Below, in pieces: positions 8,674 through 17,252 of a DNA stretch of 64,000 nucleotides. Where the stretch lies: contig NZ_KE384327.1 in NCBI RefSeq assembly GCF_000425185.1, positions 190,252 through 254,251 of the forward strand, given 5' to 3'. Position 1 is the first letter of the stretch, and each line of letters begins with the position of its first letter. The notes under the pieces are model-generated. The model saw only the letters and a list, made by a program, of their open reading frames with translations. It was not told where the DNA came from and did not search any database. This stretch comes from Pleomorphomonas koreensis DSM 23070. GTDB lineage: Bacteria > Pseudomonadota > Alphaproteobacteria > Rhizobiales > Pleomorphomonadaceae. The position numbers and the translations under genes are program-made.

Positions 8674-10185
8674 ATGGTCGCCGATGGAATCCTGCTGAGA
8701 GTCAAGGGCCTGACCAAGAAGTTTCCCGGCGTCGTCGCGCTGGACGGGGTCGACATCGAGGCGCGCGCCGGCGAAATCCACGGCATCTGCGGCGAAAACG
8801 GCGCCGGCAAGTCGACGCTGATCAAGATGCTGACCGGCGCCTATACCCCGGATTCCGGCACCATCGAGTTCGACGGCGTCACCTATACCTCCCTCGACCC
8901 GCGCCGGGCGATGGGCATCGGCATCGGCTGCATCTACCAGGAACTGAACCTCATTCCGCATCTCTCCGTCGCCGAGAACATCTTCCTCGGCCGCGAGATG
9001 TATCTGGCGCCGTCGTTCAACCTGCTCGACCGGGCCCAGATGAACGCCAAGGCGGCCGAACTGCTCGCCGACCTCGGCCTGGCCGTGTCGCCCACCGCGA
9101 GGCTCGGCACGCTCGGCGTCGGCCATCAGCAGATGGTCGAGATCTGCCGCGCCGTGTGGTCGAACGCCAAGCTGATCATCATGGACGAGCCGACCTCCAG
9201 CCTCAGCGAGAAGGAGGCCCATGACCTCTTCCGGGTGATGGCGCAGATGAAGGAGCGCGGCGTCGCCATCCTGTTCATCTCGCACCGCCTCGACGAGGTG
9301 CGCGAGAACTGCGACACCGTCACCGTGATGCGCGATGGCCGCACCATCGAGTCCTTCGTCATGAAGGAGCGCTCCGTCGCCGACATCATCCAGCTGATGG
9401 TCGGCCGCAGCATCCAGAACAAGTATCCCAAGGAACGGGCACCGCACGGCGACGTCGTGCTGTCGGTCAGGAACCTCAACCGGAAGGGCGTGCTGCACGA
9501 CGTCTCCTTCGAGCTGAGGGCCGGAGAGGTGCTCGGCTTCGCCGGCCTGGTCGGCGCCGGACGCACCGAGACGGCGCGCGCCATCACCGGCGCCGATCCC
9601 TACGACAGCGGCACGATCGAGGTGTTCGGCAAACAGGTGAAGATCCGCCAGCCGATCGACTCGATCAACGCCGGCATCGCCTTCCTGACCGAGAACCGCA
9701 AGGAACAGGGCCTCATCCTGATCCAGAGCGTCGCCTTCAACGCCACCATCGTCAAGATGCACAAGTACGGCAAGGCCGGCTGGCTGAGTCTCAAGCGACT
9801 CCGGGACATCGCCCGCAAGATCTGCTCGGAGATGCGCCTCAAGACGTCGGGCATGGACATGCTGGTCGGCAAGCTTTCGGGCGGCAACCAGCAGAAGGTG
9901 GTCATCGCCAAGTGGCTGCTGTCCAACGCCAGGATCTTCATCTTCGACGAGCCGACGCGCGGCATCGACGTCGGCGCCAAGGTCGAAGTCTACAAGCTGA
10001 TCAACCAGCTGGTCGCCGGCGGCGCCGGCGTCATCATCATCTGCTCGGAAATGGAGGAGGTGATGGGCATGGCCGACCGCATCCTCGTCATGCACGAGGG
10101 CGAGATCACCGGCGAGATGACGCAGGAGGAAGCGACGCAGGAAAAGATCATGTACGCCGCGTCCGGCTTCAAGCAGGCGTCCTGA
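8674..10185 (+). CDS. iatA: Sugar (probably myo-inositol) ABC transporter, ATP-binding protein
   Basis: CUT2-type ATPase of about 503 residues with two fused nucleotide-binding domains. Domain 1 has Walker A GENGAGKST, the degenerate signature LGVGHQQMVEI and Walker B LIIMDEPTSSL. Domain 2 has the degenerate Walker A usual for this family (GLVGAGRTE), the signature LSGGNQQKVVIAKWL and IFDEPTRGIDVG. The ATG at 8674 was chosen because it starts MVADGILLRVKGLTKKF and has GAGG about 9 nt upstream; the frame opens earlier at 8539. It leads an ATPase-permease-binding protein unit in front of the iol genes, hence the inositol assignment. Ribose- or galactose-type substrates cannot be excluded from sequence. 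Confidence 0.88.
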   Translation: MVADGILLRVKGLTKKFPGVVALDGVDIEARAGEIHGICGENGAGKSTLIKMLTGAYTPDSGTIEFDGVTYTSLDPRRAMGIGIGCIYQELNLIPHLSVAENIFLGREMYLAPSFNLLDRAQMNAKAAELLADLGLAVSPTARLGTLGVGHQQMVEICRAVWSNAKLIIMDEPTSSLSEKEAHDLFRVMAQMKERGVAILFISHRLDEVRENCDTVTVMRDGRTIESFVMKERSVADIIQLMVGRSIQNKYPKERAPHGDVVLSVRNLNRKGVLHDVSFELRAGEVLGFAGLVGAGRTETARAITGADPYDSGTIEVFGKQVKIRQPIDSINAGIAFLTENRKEQGLILIQSVAFNATIVKMHKYGKAGWLSLKRLRDIARKICSEMRLKTSGMDMLVGKLSGGNQQKVVIAKWLLSNARIFIFDEPTRGIDVGAKVEVYKLINQLVAGGAGVIIICSEMEEVMGMADRILVMHEGEITGEMTQEEATQEKIMYAASGFKQAS

Positions 10186-10255
10186 TCCCAAGCGTCCCGA
10201 CCAGCCTTTCCCGGCCCCGCGCGGCCGGACCGAATTCCGTGGGAGGAATTTTCCA

Positions 10256-11266
10256 ATGTCCAACGAGGCCCTGACCAACGACAAGCTGCCGGGCGAGAAA
10301 ACGATCGCCAAGAGCGCGGCCATGACGGAGAAGCTCTACCAGCTCGGCGTCCTCCTCAGCCTGATCCTGCTCTGCGCGGTGATGAGCGTGCTGTCGCCGC
10401 GCTTCATGACCATGGACAACCTGATGAACGTCGCCTCGCAGGCGGCGGTCAGCGCCATCGTGTCGATCGGCATGTTCCTCGCCATCCTGACGGCCGGCAT
10501 CGATCTTTCCGTCGGCTCGGTGCTGGCGCTGTCGACCATGATGATGGGCATCGCCTCCGACCGCTGGGGCTGGGGGCCCTATCCGGCCATCCTGGTGTGC
10601 CTCGGCTCGGGCGCTCTCCTCGGCCTCGCCAACGGCCTCCTGCTCACCAAGCTGCGGCTGCCGCATCCGTTCATCTCGACGCTCGGCATGCAGAAGATGG
10701 CCCGCGGCATCGCGCTGTTCGTCACCGCCGCCGCGCCGATCAGCATGTTCCCCGAGGAAATCCAGTTCCTCGGCAACAACTCCATCGGTCAGGTGCCGGT
10801 GAGCTTCATTCTCGTCGCCATCCTCTACATCGGCATGTATTTCTTCCTGACCCGCACCTCGACCGGCCGCTACATCTACGCCGTCGGCGGCAACAAGGAA
10901 GCGGCGCGTCTGTCCGGCATCAAGGTCAACGGCATCCTGAACCTCGTCTATACGATGTCCGGCCTCACGGCGGCGCTGGCCGGCCTGGTGCTGGCCGGCC
11001 GCGTCAACGCCGTCTATCCGCTGGCCGGCCTCGACTACGAGACCGACGCCATCGCCGCCGTCATCATCGGCGGCGCCAGCTTCTTCGGCGGCGTCGGCTC
11101 GATCGGCAACACGATCATCGGCGTGCTGCTGATCGCCGTGCTGCGCAACGGCCTCAATCTTCTGAATGTCGACAGCGCCTTCCAGACCTTCGCCATCGGC
11201 GCGGTGATCGTGGTTGCCGTCGCCGTCGACGTTCTGCGCCAGAATGTCATGAAGTCCGCCCGCTGA
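10256..11266 (+). CDS. iatP: Sugar (probably myo-inositol) ABC transporter, permease
   Basis: Inner-membrane permease of the RbsC/XylH (CUT2) family, 336 residues with about nine or ten hydrophobic segments. Typical sequence is present: GIDLSVGSVLALS, the KLRLPHPFISTLGM region, the cytoplasmic loop GRYIYAVGGNKEAARLSGIKVN, and IGGASFFGGVGSIGNTIIG. The ATG has GGAGG upstream. It lies 70 bp after the ATPase gene and 134 bp before the binding-protein gene, all on one strand. Confidence 0.9.
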   Translation: MSNEALTNDKLPGEKTIAKSAAMTEKLYQLGVLLSLILLCAVMSVLSPRFMTMDNLMNVASQAAVSAIVSIGMFLAILTAGIDLSVGSVLALSTMMMGIASDRWGWGPYPAILVCLGSGALLGLANGLLLTKLRLPHPFISTLGMQKMARGIALFVTAAAPISMFPEEIQFLGNNSIGQVPVSFILVAILYIGMYFFLTRTSTGRYIYAVGGNKEAARLSGIKVNGILNLVYTMSGLTAALAGLVLAGRVNAVYPLAGLDYETDAIAAVIIGGASFFGGVGSIGNTIIGVLLIAVLRNGLNLLNVDSAFQTFAIGAVIVVAVAVDVLRQNVMKSAR

Positions 11267-11400
11267 AGATAACTCTCGGAGCGGACCACCTGACTAGTTA
11301 CGCCCGGAAGATGTTCTCGAATATCGAAATGGACGTAATGGGGTTTCGTAGTGAGGAAATGCGAAACCTGCAACAGACCTGCTTAATTGGGAGTGAGACC

Positions 11401-12366
11401 ATGAATCGGAGAACTTTCGTTGCCGCCCTGATGGCCGGTGCATTCGCCGTCGCAGCTCTCCCGGCGATCACCGCCGTCAGCAGCCCGGCCGCCGCCGCCG
11501 ACAAGGTCAAGATCGCCGTCGTCCTGAAGACGCTGTCGAGCCAGTACTGGAAGATCGTGGCGGCCGGCGCCCAGGCCGCCGCCGAGAAGAACAACGTCGA
11601 CCTGATCCTGCTTGGCCCCCCGACCGAGGACGCCGTCGAGCAGCAGATCAACATGGTGCAGGACGTGCTCGCCCAGAAGCCCGACGCCCTGATCTTCTCG
11701 CCGTCGCAGCCCGGCACCGCCATCAACATCCTGACCAAGGTCCGCGCGGCCGGCGTTCCGGTCCTGCTGGTCGACACCGGCATGCCCGAGGCGTTCACCG
11801 ACTACTCGACCTTCATCGGCACCGACAACGTGGCGGCCGGCAAGGCGGGTGGCGCGGCGCTCGCCAAGCTGCTCAAGGCGGGCGACAAGGTGCTGCTGCT
11901 CGATGGTGCCCCCGGCAACCCGTCGATGACCGACCGTTGCGACGGCGCCAAGGAAGTGCTCGAAGCGGCCGGCATGGTGATCGGCGCCCGTCAGCCGGCC
12001 TATTCCGATCGCGAGAAGGCCTATACGGTGACGCAGAACGTGCTGCAGTCGACGCCCGACATCGCCGGCGTGTTCGCCGGCAACGACGAGGAAGCCCTCG
12101 GCGCCCTGCGCGCGCTGAAGCAGGCCGGCAAGGAAGTGCCGGTGCTCGGCGTCGACGCCAACACCGACAACCTCAAGGCCATCCTGGCCGGCGACCTCTA
12201 CGGCTCGATCGCCCAGGGCAACTACGACATGGGCCGCCTCGGCGTCGAGAAGGCGCTCGAAGTGATCGCCGGCAAGACCATCGAGAAGCGCATCGATTCC
12301 GGCGCCGCCCTGATCACCAAGGACAACGCCCAGGAACTCCTGGACTTCCGCGCCTCGATCAAGTGA
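11401..12366 (+). CDS. ibpA: Sugar (probably myo-inositol) ABC transporter, periplasmic binding protein
   Basis: Periplasmic binding protein of 321 residues (peripla_BP_4 / RbsB-like). A signal peptide covers roughly residues 1-32 (MNRRTFVAALMAGAFAV, ending near SPAAAADK). The mature protein begins VKIAVVLKTLSSQYWKIV and has the two-lobed fold with DALIFSPSQPG, LLVDTGMP, FIGTDN, VFAGNDEEALGAL and VLGVDANTDNL. The ATG at 11401 has GGGAGTGAG upstream. The 134-bp gap after the permease is long for an operon and may hold an extra promoter, consistent with higher need for the binding protein. The substrate is inferred from the surrounding iol genes. Confidence 0.88.
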   Translation: MNRRTFVAALMAGAFAVAALPAITAVSSPAAAADKVKIAVVLKTLSSQYWKIVAAGAQAAAEKNNVDLILLGPPTEDAVEQQINMVQDVLAQKPDALIFSPSQPGTAINILTKVRAAGVPVLLVDTGMPEAFTDYSTFIGTDNVAAGKAGGAALAKLLKAGDKVLLLDGAPGNPSMTDRCDGAKEVLEAAGMVIGARQPAYSDREKAYTVTQNVLQSTPDIAGVFAGNDEEALGALRALKQAGKEVPVLGVDANTDNLKAILAGDLYGSIAQGNYDMGRLGVEKALEVIAGKTIEKRIDSGAALITKDNAQELLDFRASIK

Positions 12367-12791
12367 TCCGAGGTCCGGAGCGGACCGGCCGTCTCGCGAC
12401 CATCGCCGGCCCGCTCCAGCCCGCGTTTCGGGCGCAATCCCCGACGGCGGAGCGATGCTCCCGCTTTCCCCGGCATTGCTCCGGCGTCCGACAGGTGCCT
12501 CCACCGGCCATCGGGACCAATCCGGGAGGCGGCAACTCGCCCTCCCGCAAGCCCGACGTGCGCCGGCCGATATCCGGCGATCTCTCCGGCAACGGACGGT
12601 CGCCGGCCGCCATCCTCCACCGGTACCGCGCATGCGGCCGGGGCGGTTTCGGCCGGTTGCGTCGGCGGGGATTTTGAATCGTTTCTGCCGCCCTTCAGTC
12701 CTGGCATCGCATCCATGAACCGCAGGCGCCGGCCGCGCCGGTCCGCCAGGGGACCGGTGCTTCGGCGGTCACATTCCGAGGTATGTCCTTC
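12367..12791. other. Intergenic stretch between binding protein and oxidoreductase genes
   Basis: About 425 bp with no gene. A short hairpin (GCCCGCG TTT CGGGC) lies near 12420, where transcription of the transporter operon might end. An A/T-rich patch at 12670-12685 contains GAATCGTTTC, a CG-centred imperfect palindrome that may be a regulator site. Nothing else is recognisable. Confidence 0.45.
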
Positions 12792-13796
12792 ATGTCCGCT
12801 TCCGTCCGCATCGGCATCGTGGGTCTCGGCCGGCTCGGCCGCCGCCACGCCGAAAACCTGGCTCTCCGCGTTCCCGGCGCGTCGCTCGTGGCCGCCGCCA
12901 GTCCAATCCCCGAGGAGCGGGCCTGGGCCGAGGCGACGCTGCCCGGCGTCGTTGCCTATGCCGGCCTTGCCGAACTCCTCGCCCATCCCGGCCTCGACGC
13001 CGTCTGGCTGGTGACGCCGACCTCGCTGCACGCCGACCAGGTGATCGTCGCCCTCGAGGCCGGCAAGCACGTGTTCTGCGAGAAGCCGCTCGCCCTGGAA
13101 CCCGCCGACTGCGACCGGGTGATCGCCGTGGCGGACAAGCGCCCCGGCCAACTGGTGATGATCGGCTTCATGCGCCGCTTCGATCCGGCCTATGCCGATG
13201 CGAGGCGGCTGATCGCCGCCGGCGATCTCGGCGAGGTGTTCGCCATCAGCTGCCGGTCGGAGGACCCGGTCGATCCCGACGGCTTCTTCGTGCGCTTCGC
13301 CCCCACCTCGGGCGGCATCTTCCTCGACTGCTGCATCCACGACATCGACCTCGTCCGCTGGATGCTGGACGGCGCCGAGGTGTCCCAGGTGAGCGCGGCC
13401 GGCAGCCGCGTCATGTATCCGGCGCTCGGCGGCTGCGGCGACGTCGACAACGGTTTTGCCACCGTCACCTTCAAGGGCGGACAGGTGGCGACCTTCCACG
13501 TCTCCCGCACCTCGCACCGCGGCTACGAGGCGGCGATGACCATTTCCGGCACCAGGGGCGGCCTGGAGATCGGCCGCAACGTACCGCGCCGCCCGGTCAC
13601 GCTGGAGAGCGGCGGCGGCCGGACGACCGAAGGCCAGGTCGATTTCTTCGAGCGGTTCGGCGACGCCTTCCTGCACGAGGCGCGCGCCTTCGTCGAGGCC
13701 GTGCGGAGCGGCGGGCCGACGCCGAGCGGCATCGCCGACGCCCGCGAGGCGACCCGCCTCGCCTGCGCCATGCGCGAGGCGCTGGTGGTCGGCTGA
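12792..13796 (+). CDS. Gfo/Idh/MocA-family dehydrogenase, probably an inositol dehydrogenase
   Basis: NAD(P)-dependent oxidoreductase of about 334 residues. The Rossmann motif is GIVGLGRLGRRHAENL, the family signature is VFCEKPLAL (catalytic Lys), and the GGIFLDCCIHDIDLVRWML segment bears the catalytic Asp/His. The ATG at 12792 has GAGG 11 nt upstream; an ATG at 12783 is too close to that site. It is clearly related to the IolG encoded at 17836 but divergent. Rhizobial inositol loci often carry extra dehydrogenases acting on scyllo- or D-chiro-inositol, and that is the likely role here. The exact substrate is unknown. Confidence 0.82.
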   Translation: MSASVRIGIVGLGRLGRRHAENLALRVPGASLVAAASPIPEERAWAEATLPGVVAYAGLAELLAHPGLDAVWLVTPTSLHADQVIVALEAGKHVFCEKPLALEPADCDRVIAVADKRPGQLVMIGFMRRFDPAYADARRLIAAGDLGEVFAISCRSEDPVDPDGFFVRFAPTSGGIFLDCCIHDIDLVRWMLDGAEVSQVSAAGSRVMYPALGGCGDVDNGFATVTFKGGQVATFHVSRTSHRGYEAAMTISGTRGGLEIGRNVPRRPVTLESGGGRTTEGQVDFFERFGDAFLHEARAFVEAVRSGGPTPSGIADAREATRLACAMREALVVG

Positions 13797-13853
13797 CGGA
13801 TGGAGGGCGGGAGCGCGGACGGGGCGCTCCCTGCTCCTCCCTGAGAAAGCAAT

Positions 13854-13879
13854 CCCCGAGACGGCGACCGTTTCCGGGG
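13854..13879 (-). terminator. Possible terminator after the transaldolase pseudogene
   Basis: On the minus strand CCCCGGAAACGG and CCGTCTCGGGG can pair around TCG, followed by ATTGCTTTC. The stem has mismatches and the T-tract is weak. A second hairpin (GGGAGCGC / GCGCTCCC, 13809-13831) follows it and could terminate either strand. Confidence 0.4.
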
Positions 13880-13905
13880 TTTCCTTCGTTCCGACGCGAA
13901 GACGG

Positions 13906-14990
13906 TCAGGCCGGCGGGATCATCGCGTCGCGCACGATCGCCGTCAGGTCGCGGTAGGCCTTGATGAAGGCGCGCAGCGTGCGGCGGGTGGCGCCGTAGC
14001 CGTCGAAATCCGCAACGGTGAGGCCATCCTCGTCGTAGGCGGCGCGGAAGTCGGGGAACTTGCGGTGGAGTTCGTCGACGATGGCCGGATCGACGCGATC
14101 GTCGATGCGCGGCTTCACCGCGATATCGCAGCCGCCGAACAGCACCTGCCAGTCGTAGGGGATGGTCAGGATCAGGTCGCCGCCGATCAGCTCCGACCAG
14201 TGCATGTGGTTGCGGTAGGCGGCGGAGAGGAGGCGCGTGCGGTAGCCGCGCGCGTTGAAGATGGCGTAGGCCTTCTTGATGACGGCGAGGCCCGCCCATT
14301 CGAGATGCCCCGGATCGACGACGATGCCGTCGCGCCTGGCCACCGCCTTGATCCAGTCGTCGGTGCGGCCGATCATGATGGTGCAGGCCGGCGTCATGCC
14401 GGAAACGTCGTGCCCCTCGGCCGCCCGGCGCGTCAGGCCGCGCTCGACCGCCTTGGCGACGGCGACCGCCTGCGGCAGGGTGAAGCTTACGGTGGCGTTG
14501 ATCACCACGCCGCGTCTGGTCGCCTCCTCGATGGCGGCCATGCCGGCGGCGGTGACCGGGATCTTGACCTGGATGTTGGGCGCGAGGCCGGCGAAGCGCA
14601 CCGCCTGCTCGACGAGGCGTTCGCTGCCCATGGAGTGGGCCGGCTGGTCTGCATCGACAGCCGGCCCTTCAGCCCCTTCTCGCGCTCGAACACCGGCAGC
14701 AGCAGCTTGGCGCCCCTGAGACCCATGGCCTCGATCAGCCGCCAGGCGATCTCGTCTTCGCTGTCCGCCGGATGCTGCGTCACCATCTGCCGCAGCGGCT
14801 CCTTTCAGGCGTCGTAGTCCTTCCTGAGGACGGCGAGGACGATCGACGGGTTGGTGGTGGCGACGACCGCGCCGTTGGCGAGCGAGTATCGCAACTCGCC
14901 GATCGAGCAGGAGTCGTTCCAGACGTCGGTCGGCGTCGTGGCGACGGTCCTCGCCAGCGGCATGTCGGATCGCAGTTCAGCGCGGGGCAT
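13906..14990 (-). pseudogene. Transaldolase-family gene broken by a stop codon and a frameshift
   Basis: The reading starts at the ATG at 14990 (MPRAELRSDMPL, AGGAGG upstream) and would give about 361 residues. It is interrupted twice. At 14805-14807 an in-frame TGA interrupts KDYDA(stop)KEPLRQMVTQHP, where TGG (Trp) would be natural. Near 14650, after RLSMQT, one base is missing, and the frame resumes as AHSMGSERLVEQAVRFAG. The C-terminal part is intact and keeps the Schiff-base lysine segment IQVKIPVTAAG. It lies in the inositol locus between the Gfo/Idh gene and iolE. Two lesions suggest decay, but a sequencing error is possible for each. Confidence 0.85.
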
Positions 14991-15120
14991 GATGCACGCC
15001 TCCTCGGGCCGTTCGTCGGGCGGCCGGGCGCGACAATCGTCAGGACAAGGCAATCCCTTGGCGGAAAATCGAAATTTTTCGTCGCTCGGCCTTGTCGAAC
15101 AAGGGAAAGGCAAGGATGCG

Positions 15121-15144
15121 CCCCAGGGGGAAAGCCCCCTGGGG
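15121..15144. repeat. Perfect inverted repeat downstream of iolE
   Basis: Arms CCCCAGGGGG and CCCCCTGGGG are perfectly complementary around AAAG. The repeat is 45 bp after the iolE stop codon and ahead of the transaldolase pseudogene. There is no T-tract on either side, so it is more likely an mRNA-stabilising or Rho-linked hairpin than an intrinsic terminator. Confidence 0.5.
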
Positions 15145-15189
15145 ATGCTCGTTCGGGCGCGCGCCGGCCGGGCGGGCGCGCGGCAGCCG

Positions 15190-16071
15190 TCAGCGGAGGC
15201 CGGCCTCGGCCAGATAGCGCTTCAGGTTGGCGACGCCCATGGTGACGTATGTCTTCGGGTTGGCCTTCTCGGGATCCTGCTCGGCCTCGAGCACCACCCA
15301 GCCCGAATAGTTCGGCAGCGCCTTGAACAGGCCGACATAGTCGACCGCGCCGTCGCCCGGCACGGTGTAGACGCCTTCCAGCACCGAATCGAGAAACGAC
15401 CAGTCCTCGGCGAGCGCCCTGCCGGCGACCGCGGTGCGAACGTCCTTGGTGTGGACGTGGCCGATGCGATCGGCGTATTTCCGGGCCATGGCCACGGCAT
15501 CGCCGCCGCCCCAGGTCATGTGGCCGGTGTCGAGCAGCAGCTTTACCGCCGGGCCGGTGCCGGCCATGAAGCGGTCGACCTCGTCCGGCGTCTGCACCAC
15601 CGTGCCCATGTGGTGGTGGTAGACCAGTTGCAGGCCGTAGCCCTTCACCAGCTCGGCAAAACGGGTCATGCGCGGCAGGAACACCGCCCATTCGGCGTCG
15701 GTCAGCACCGGGCGCGTCGACAGCGGCGCCGACCGGGTGCCGTGGACGGTGCGAGTGCATTCGCAGACCACCAGCACCTCGGCGCCGGCTTCCTTGCGCC
15801 ACTTCAGCTCATCCTGGGCGGCGGCGAACTCGGCGTCGGCGTCGCGCTCGAGCAGGAAGGTCGAGTACCAGCCGGAGACGAAGACCATGCCGTAGCCGGC
15901 AAGCAGGGCCTTCAGCTCAGGGCCGTCGGCCGGCATCTTGTGCCCCTTCTCCATGCCCTCGATGCCGGCGTCGCGCGCTTCGGTGAGGCACTGTTCGAGG
16001 CTGATGTCACCGCCGATGTCCCACAGGTCGTCGTTCGACCAGCAGATGGGATTGGCACCAATGCGAATCAT
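15190..16071 (-). CDS. iolE: myo-Inosose-2 dehydratase
   Basis: Second step of inositol catabolism: dehydration of 2-keto-myo-inositol to 3D-trihydroxycyclohexane-1,2-dione. It has 293 residues in a xylose-isomerase-like TIM barrel. The N-terminus is IRIGANPICWSNDDL, then the conserved EMEKGHKMP-like region, YHHHMGTVVQT, LLLDTGHMTWGG (metal ligand Asp/His) and GHVHTKDVR. The ATG at 16071 has GGGAGAG upstream; the open frame continues without family sequence. It is transcribed in the same direction as the upstream rpiR gene, with a 287-bp gap that contains an IolR-type palindrome at 16200, so it has its own regulated promoter. Confidence 0.94.
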   Translation of the reverse strand: MIRIGANPICWSNDDLWDIGGDISLEQCLTEARDAGIEGMEKGHKMPADGPELKALLAGYGMVFVSGWYSTFLLERDADAEFAAAQDELKWRKEAGAEVLVVCECTRTVHGTRSAPLSTRPVLTDAEWAVFLPRMTRFAELVKGYGLQLVYHHHMGTVVQTPDEVDRFMAGTGPAVKLLLDTGHMTWGGGDAVAMARKYADRIGHVHTKDVRTAVAGRALAEDWSFLDSVLEGVYTVPGDGAVDYVGLFKALPNYSGWVVLEAEQDPEKANPKTYVTMGVANLKRYLAEAGLR

Positions 16072-16199
16072 GTCTTCTCTCCCAATAGGCGCACCGGCTG
16101 GAGCTGTCCGCCCGCCGGGCCGTTCCTCGAAAATGCATCGTCCGGACCTGACGCGAGATCTTCGCGGGCGCCGGCCCCTCTCCGACCGGCGGCAGCACG

Positions 16200-16217
16200 A
16201 TGGAACGACCGTTCCGG
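16200..16217. promoter_or_regulatory. IolR-type operator upstream of iolE
   Basis: ATGGAA CGACCG TTCCGG contains GGAA-N6-TTCC, 130 bp before the iolE start. The left arm is identical to the ABC-transporter and iolG sites, and the right arm differs in its last two bases. Confidence 0.6.
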
Positions 16218-16358
16218 GCTGGACGCGCTCCGGGACAAGCTTCCCCATTCCCGGACCGCGGCGCAGTCGATCCGGGATGAACGGACGGTATGGCGAATGA
16301 CCTTCAGGGGCGCAGCCGGTAGCCCGGCCGCGTCGATCCAGTTATTCTTTATTTCATT

Positions 16359-17252
16359 TTATACGGTATGTAAATTCTGTTTCTCGCGGCTGCGACGAAG
16401 GTCGGCAACCGACACCGTCAGCGCCATGGCGACGGTCAGCGTGGCGGCGAGCGAGCGGAAGCCCTCGAAATCGGCCTCGACGATCTCGAACCAGACGCCG
16501 TTTTCCGGCACCAGAGGGCTGAATGGACTGTCGGTGATCACCACCAGGGGCGTGCCTTGCGCGGCGACCTGGCGCATGTATTCCACGGTGCCCGAGGCAT
16601 AGGGCGTGAAACTGATCGCGAAGGCCGCATCCTTGGGGCCGGCGAAATTCAGCATTTCCCGGTCGATGCCGAGCGGCGAGCCGATCAGCGTCGTGCGGAT
16701 TCCGAGCTTTCCGAAGGCATAGGCCATGTAGGCGGTGATCGGATAGGAGCGGCGCTGGGCGATCAGGTAGACGGTGTCGGCCTCGGAGAGAATCTGCGTC
16801 GCCCTGTCCATCACCGCCGGATCGATTCGCTCGCACGCTCGCTCGACCGAGCGGATCGCCGCCTTGCCGAAGCCATCGAGCATCGCGGTGGTTACCGGAC
16901 GGCCGGACGAATGGGTGTCGAAGGCGTCCAGCCGCTCGTCGTAATTGGACGGACGGTCGCGAAGCCGCTCCTGGAACACCGCCTGAAGCTCAGAAAATCC
17001 CTTGTATCCCATTGCTTTGGCAAAGCGCACCAGCGTCGAGGGCTGCACCTTGGCCGCCGAGGCGATGCTGGCGACGGTGCCGAAGGCGATCTCGTCGGGC
17101 GATTCGACGGCGTAGGCCGCGACCTGGGCGAGACGGCGCGGCAGCTTGTCGCGACGCCCGATGATGAGGTCGCGCAGGGCGCGAAACTCCTGCGGCGGCG
17201 GCCCGCTCCTGTCGATGTCGTCAAATTCCATCGGCTCGCTGTCGTCAGCCAT
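16359..17252 (-). CDS. RpiR-family transcriptional regulator (paralogue 1)
   Basis: About 297 residues. The N-terminal RpiR helix-turn-helix covers PRRLAQVAAYAVESPDEIAFGTVASIASAAKVQPSTLVRFAKAMGY (rough residues 40-95). A C-terminal SIS domain follows (YLIAQRRSYPITAYMAYAF, ISFTPYASGTVEYM, ITDSPFSPL), which would bind a phosphosugar or inositol intermediate. The ATG at 17252 has GAGG 7 nt upstream; a more distal start at 17288 is less likely. The SIS domain is strikingly similar to that of the RpiR protein at 18903, so the two are paralogues flanking iolG. Likely the inositol repressor or its partner; which one is IolR cannot be decided here. Confidence 0.88.
   Translation of the reverse strand: MADDSEPMEFDDIDRSGPPPQEFRALRDLIIGRRDKLPRRLAQVAAYAVESPDEIAFGTVASIASAAKVQPSTLVRFAKAMGYKGFSELQAVFQERLRDRPSNYDERLDAFDTHSSGRPVTTAMLDGFGKAAIRSVERACERIDPAVMDRATQILSEADTVYLIAQRRSYPITAYMAYAFGKLGIRTTLIGSPLGIDREMLNFAGPKDAAFAISFTPYASGTVEYMRQVAAQGTPLVVITDSPFSPLVPENGVWFEIVEADFEGFRSLAATLTVAMALTVSVADLRRSREKQNLHTV

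Noticed and set aside
11299-11335. GAAGATGTTC and nearby CGAATATCG as a further IolR operator before the binding-protein gene
   Set aside because: The spacer is 4 bp instead of 6 and the arms are short, so it does not fit the family defined by the other sites.
14805-14807. TGA in the transaldolase as a selenocysteine codon or other recoding
   Set aside because: The position fits Trp (TGG to TGA), there is no SECIS-like element noted, and a second lesion (frameshift) follows, so ordinary decay or sequence error is more likely.
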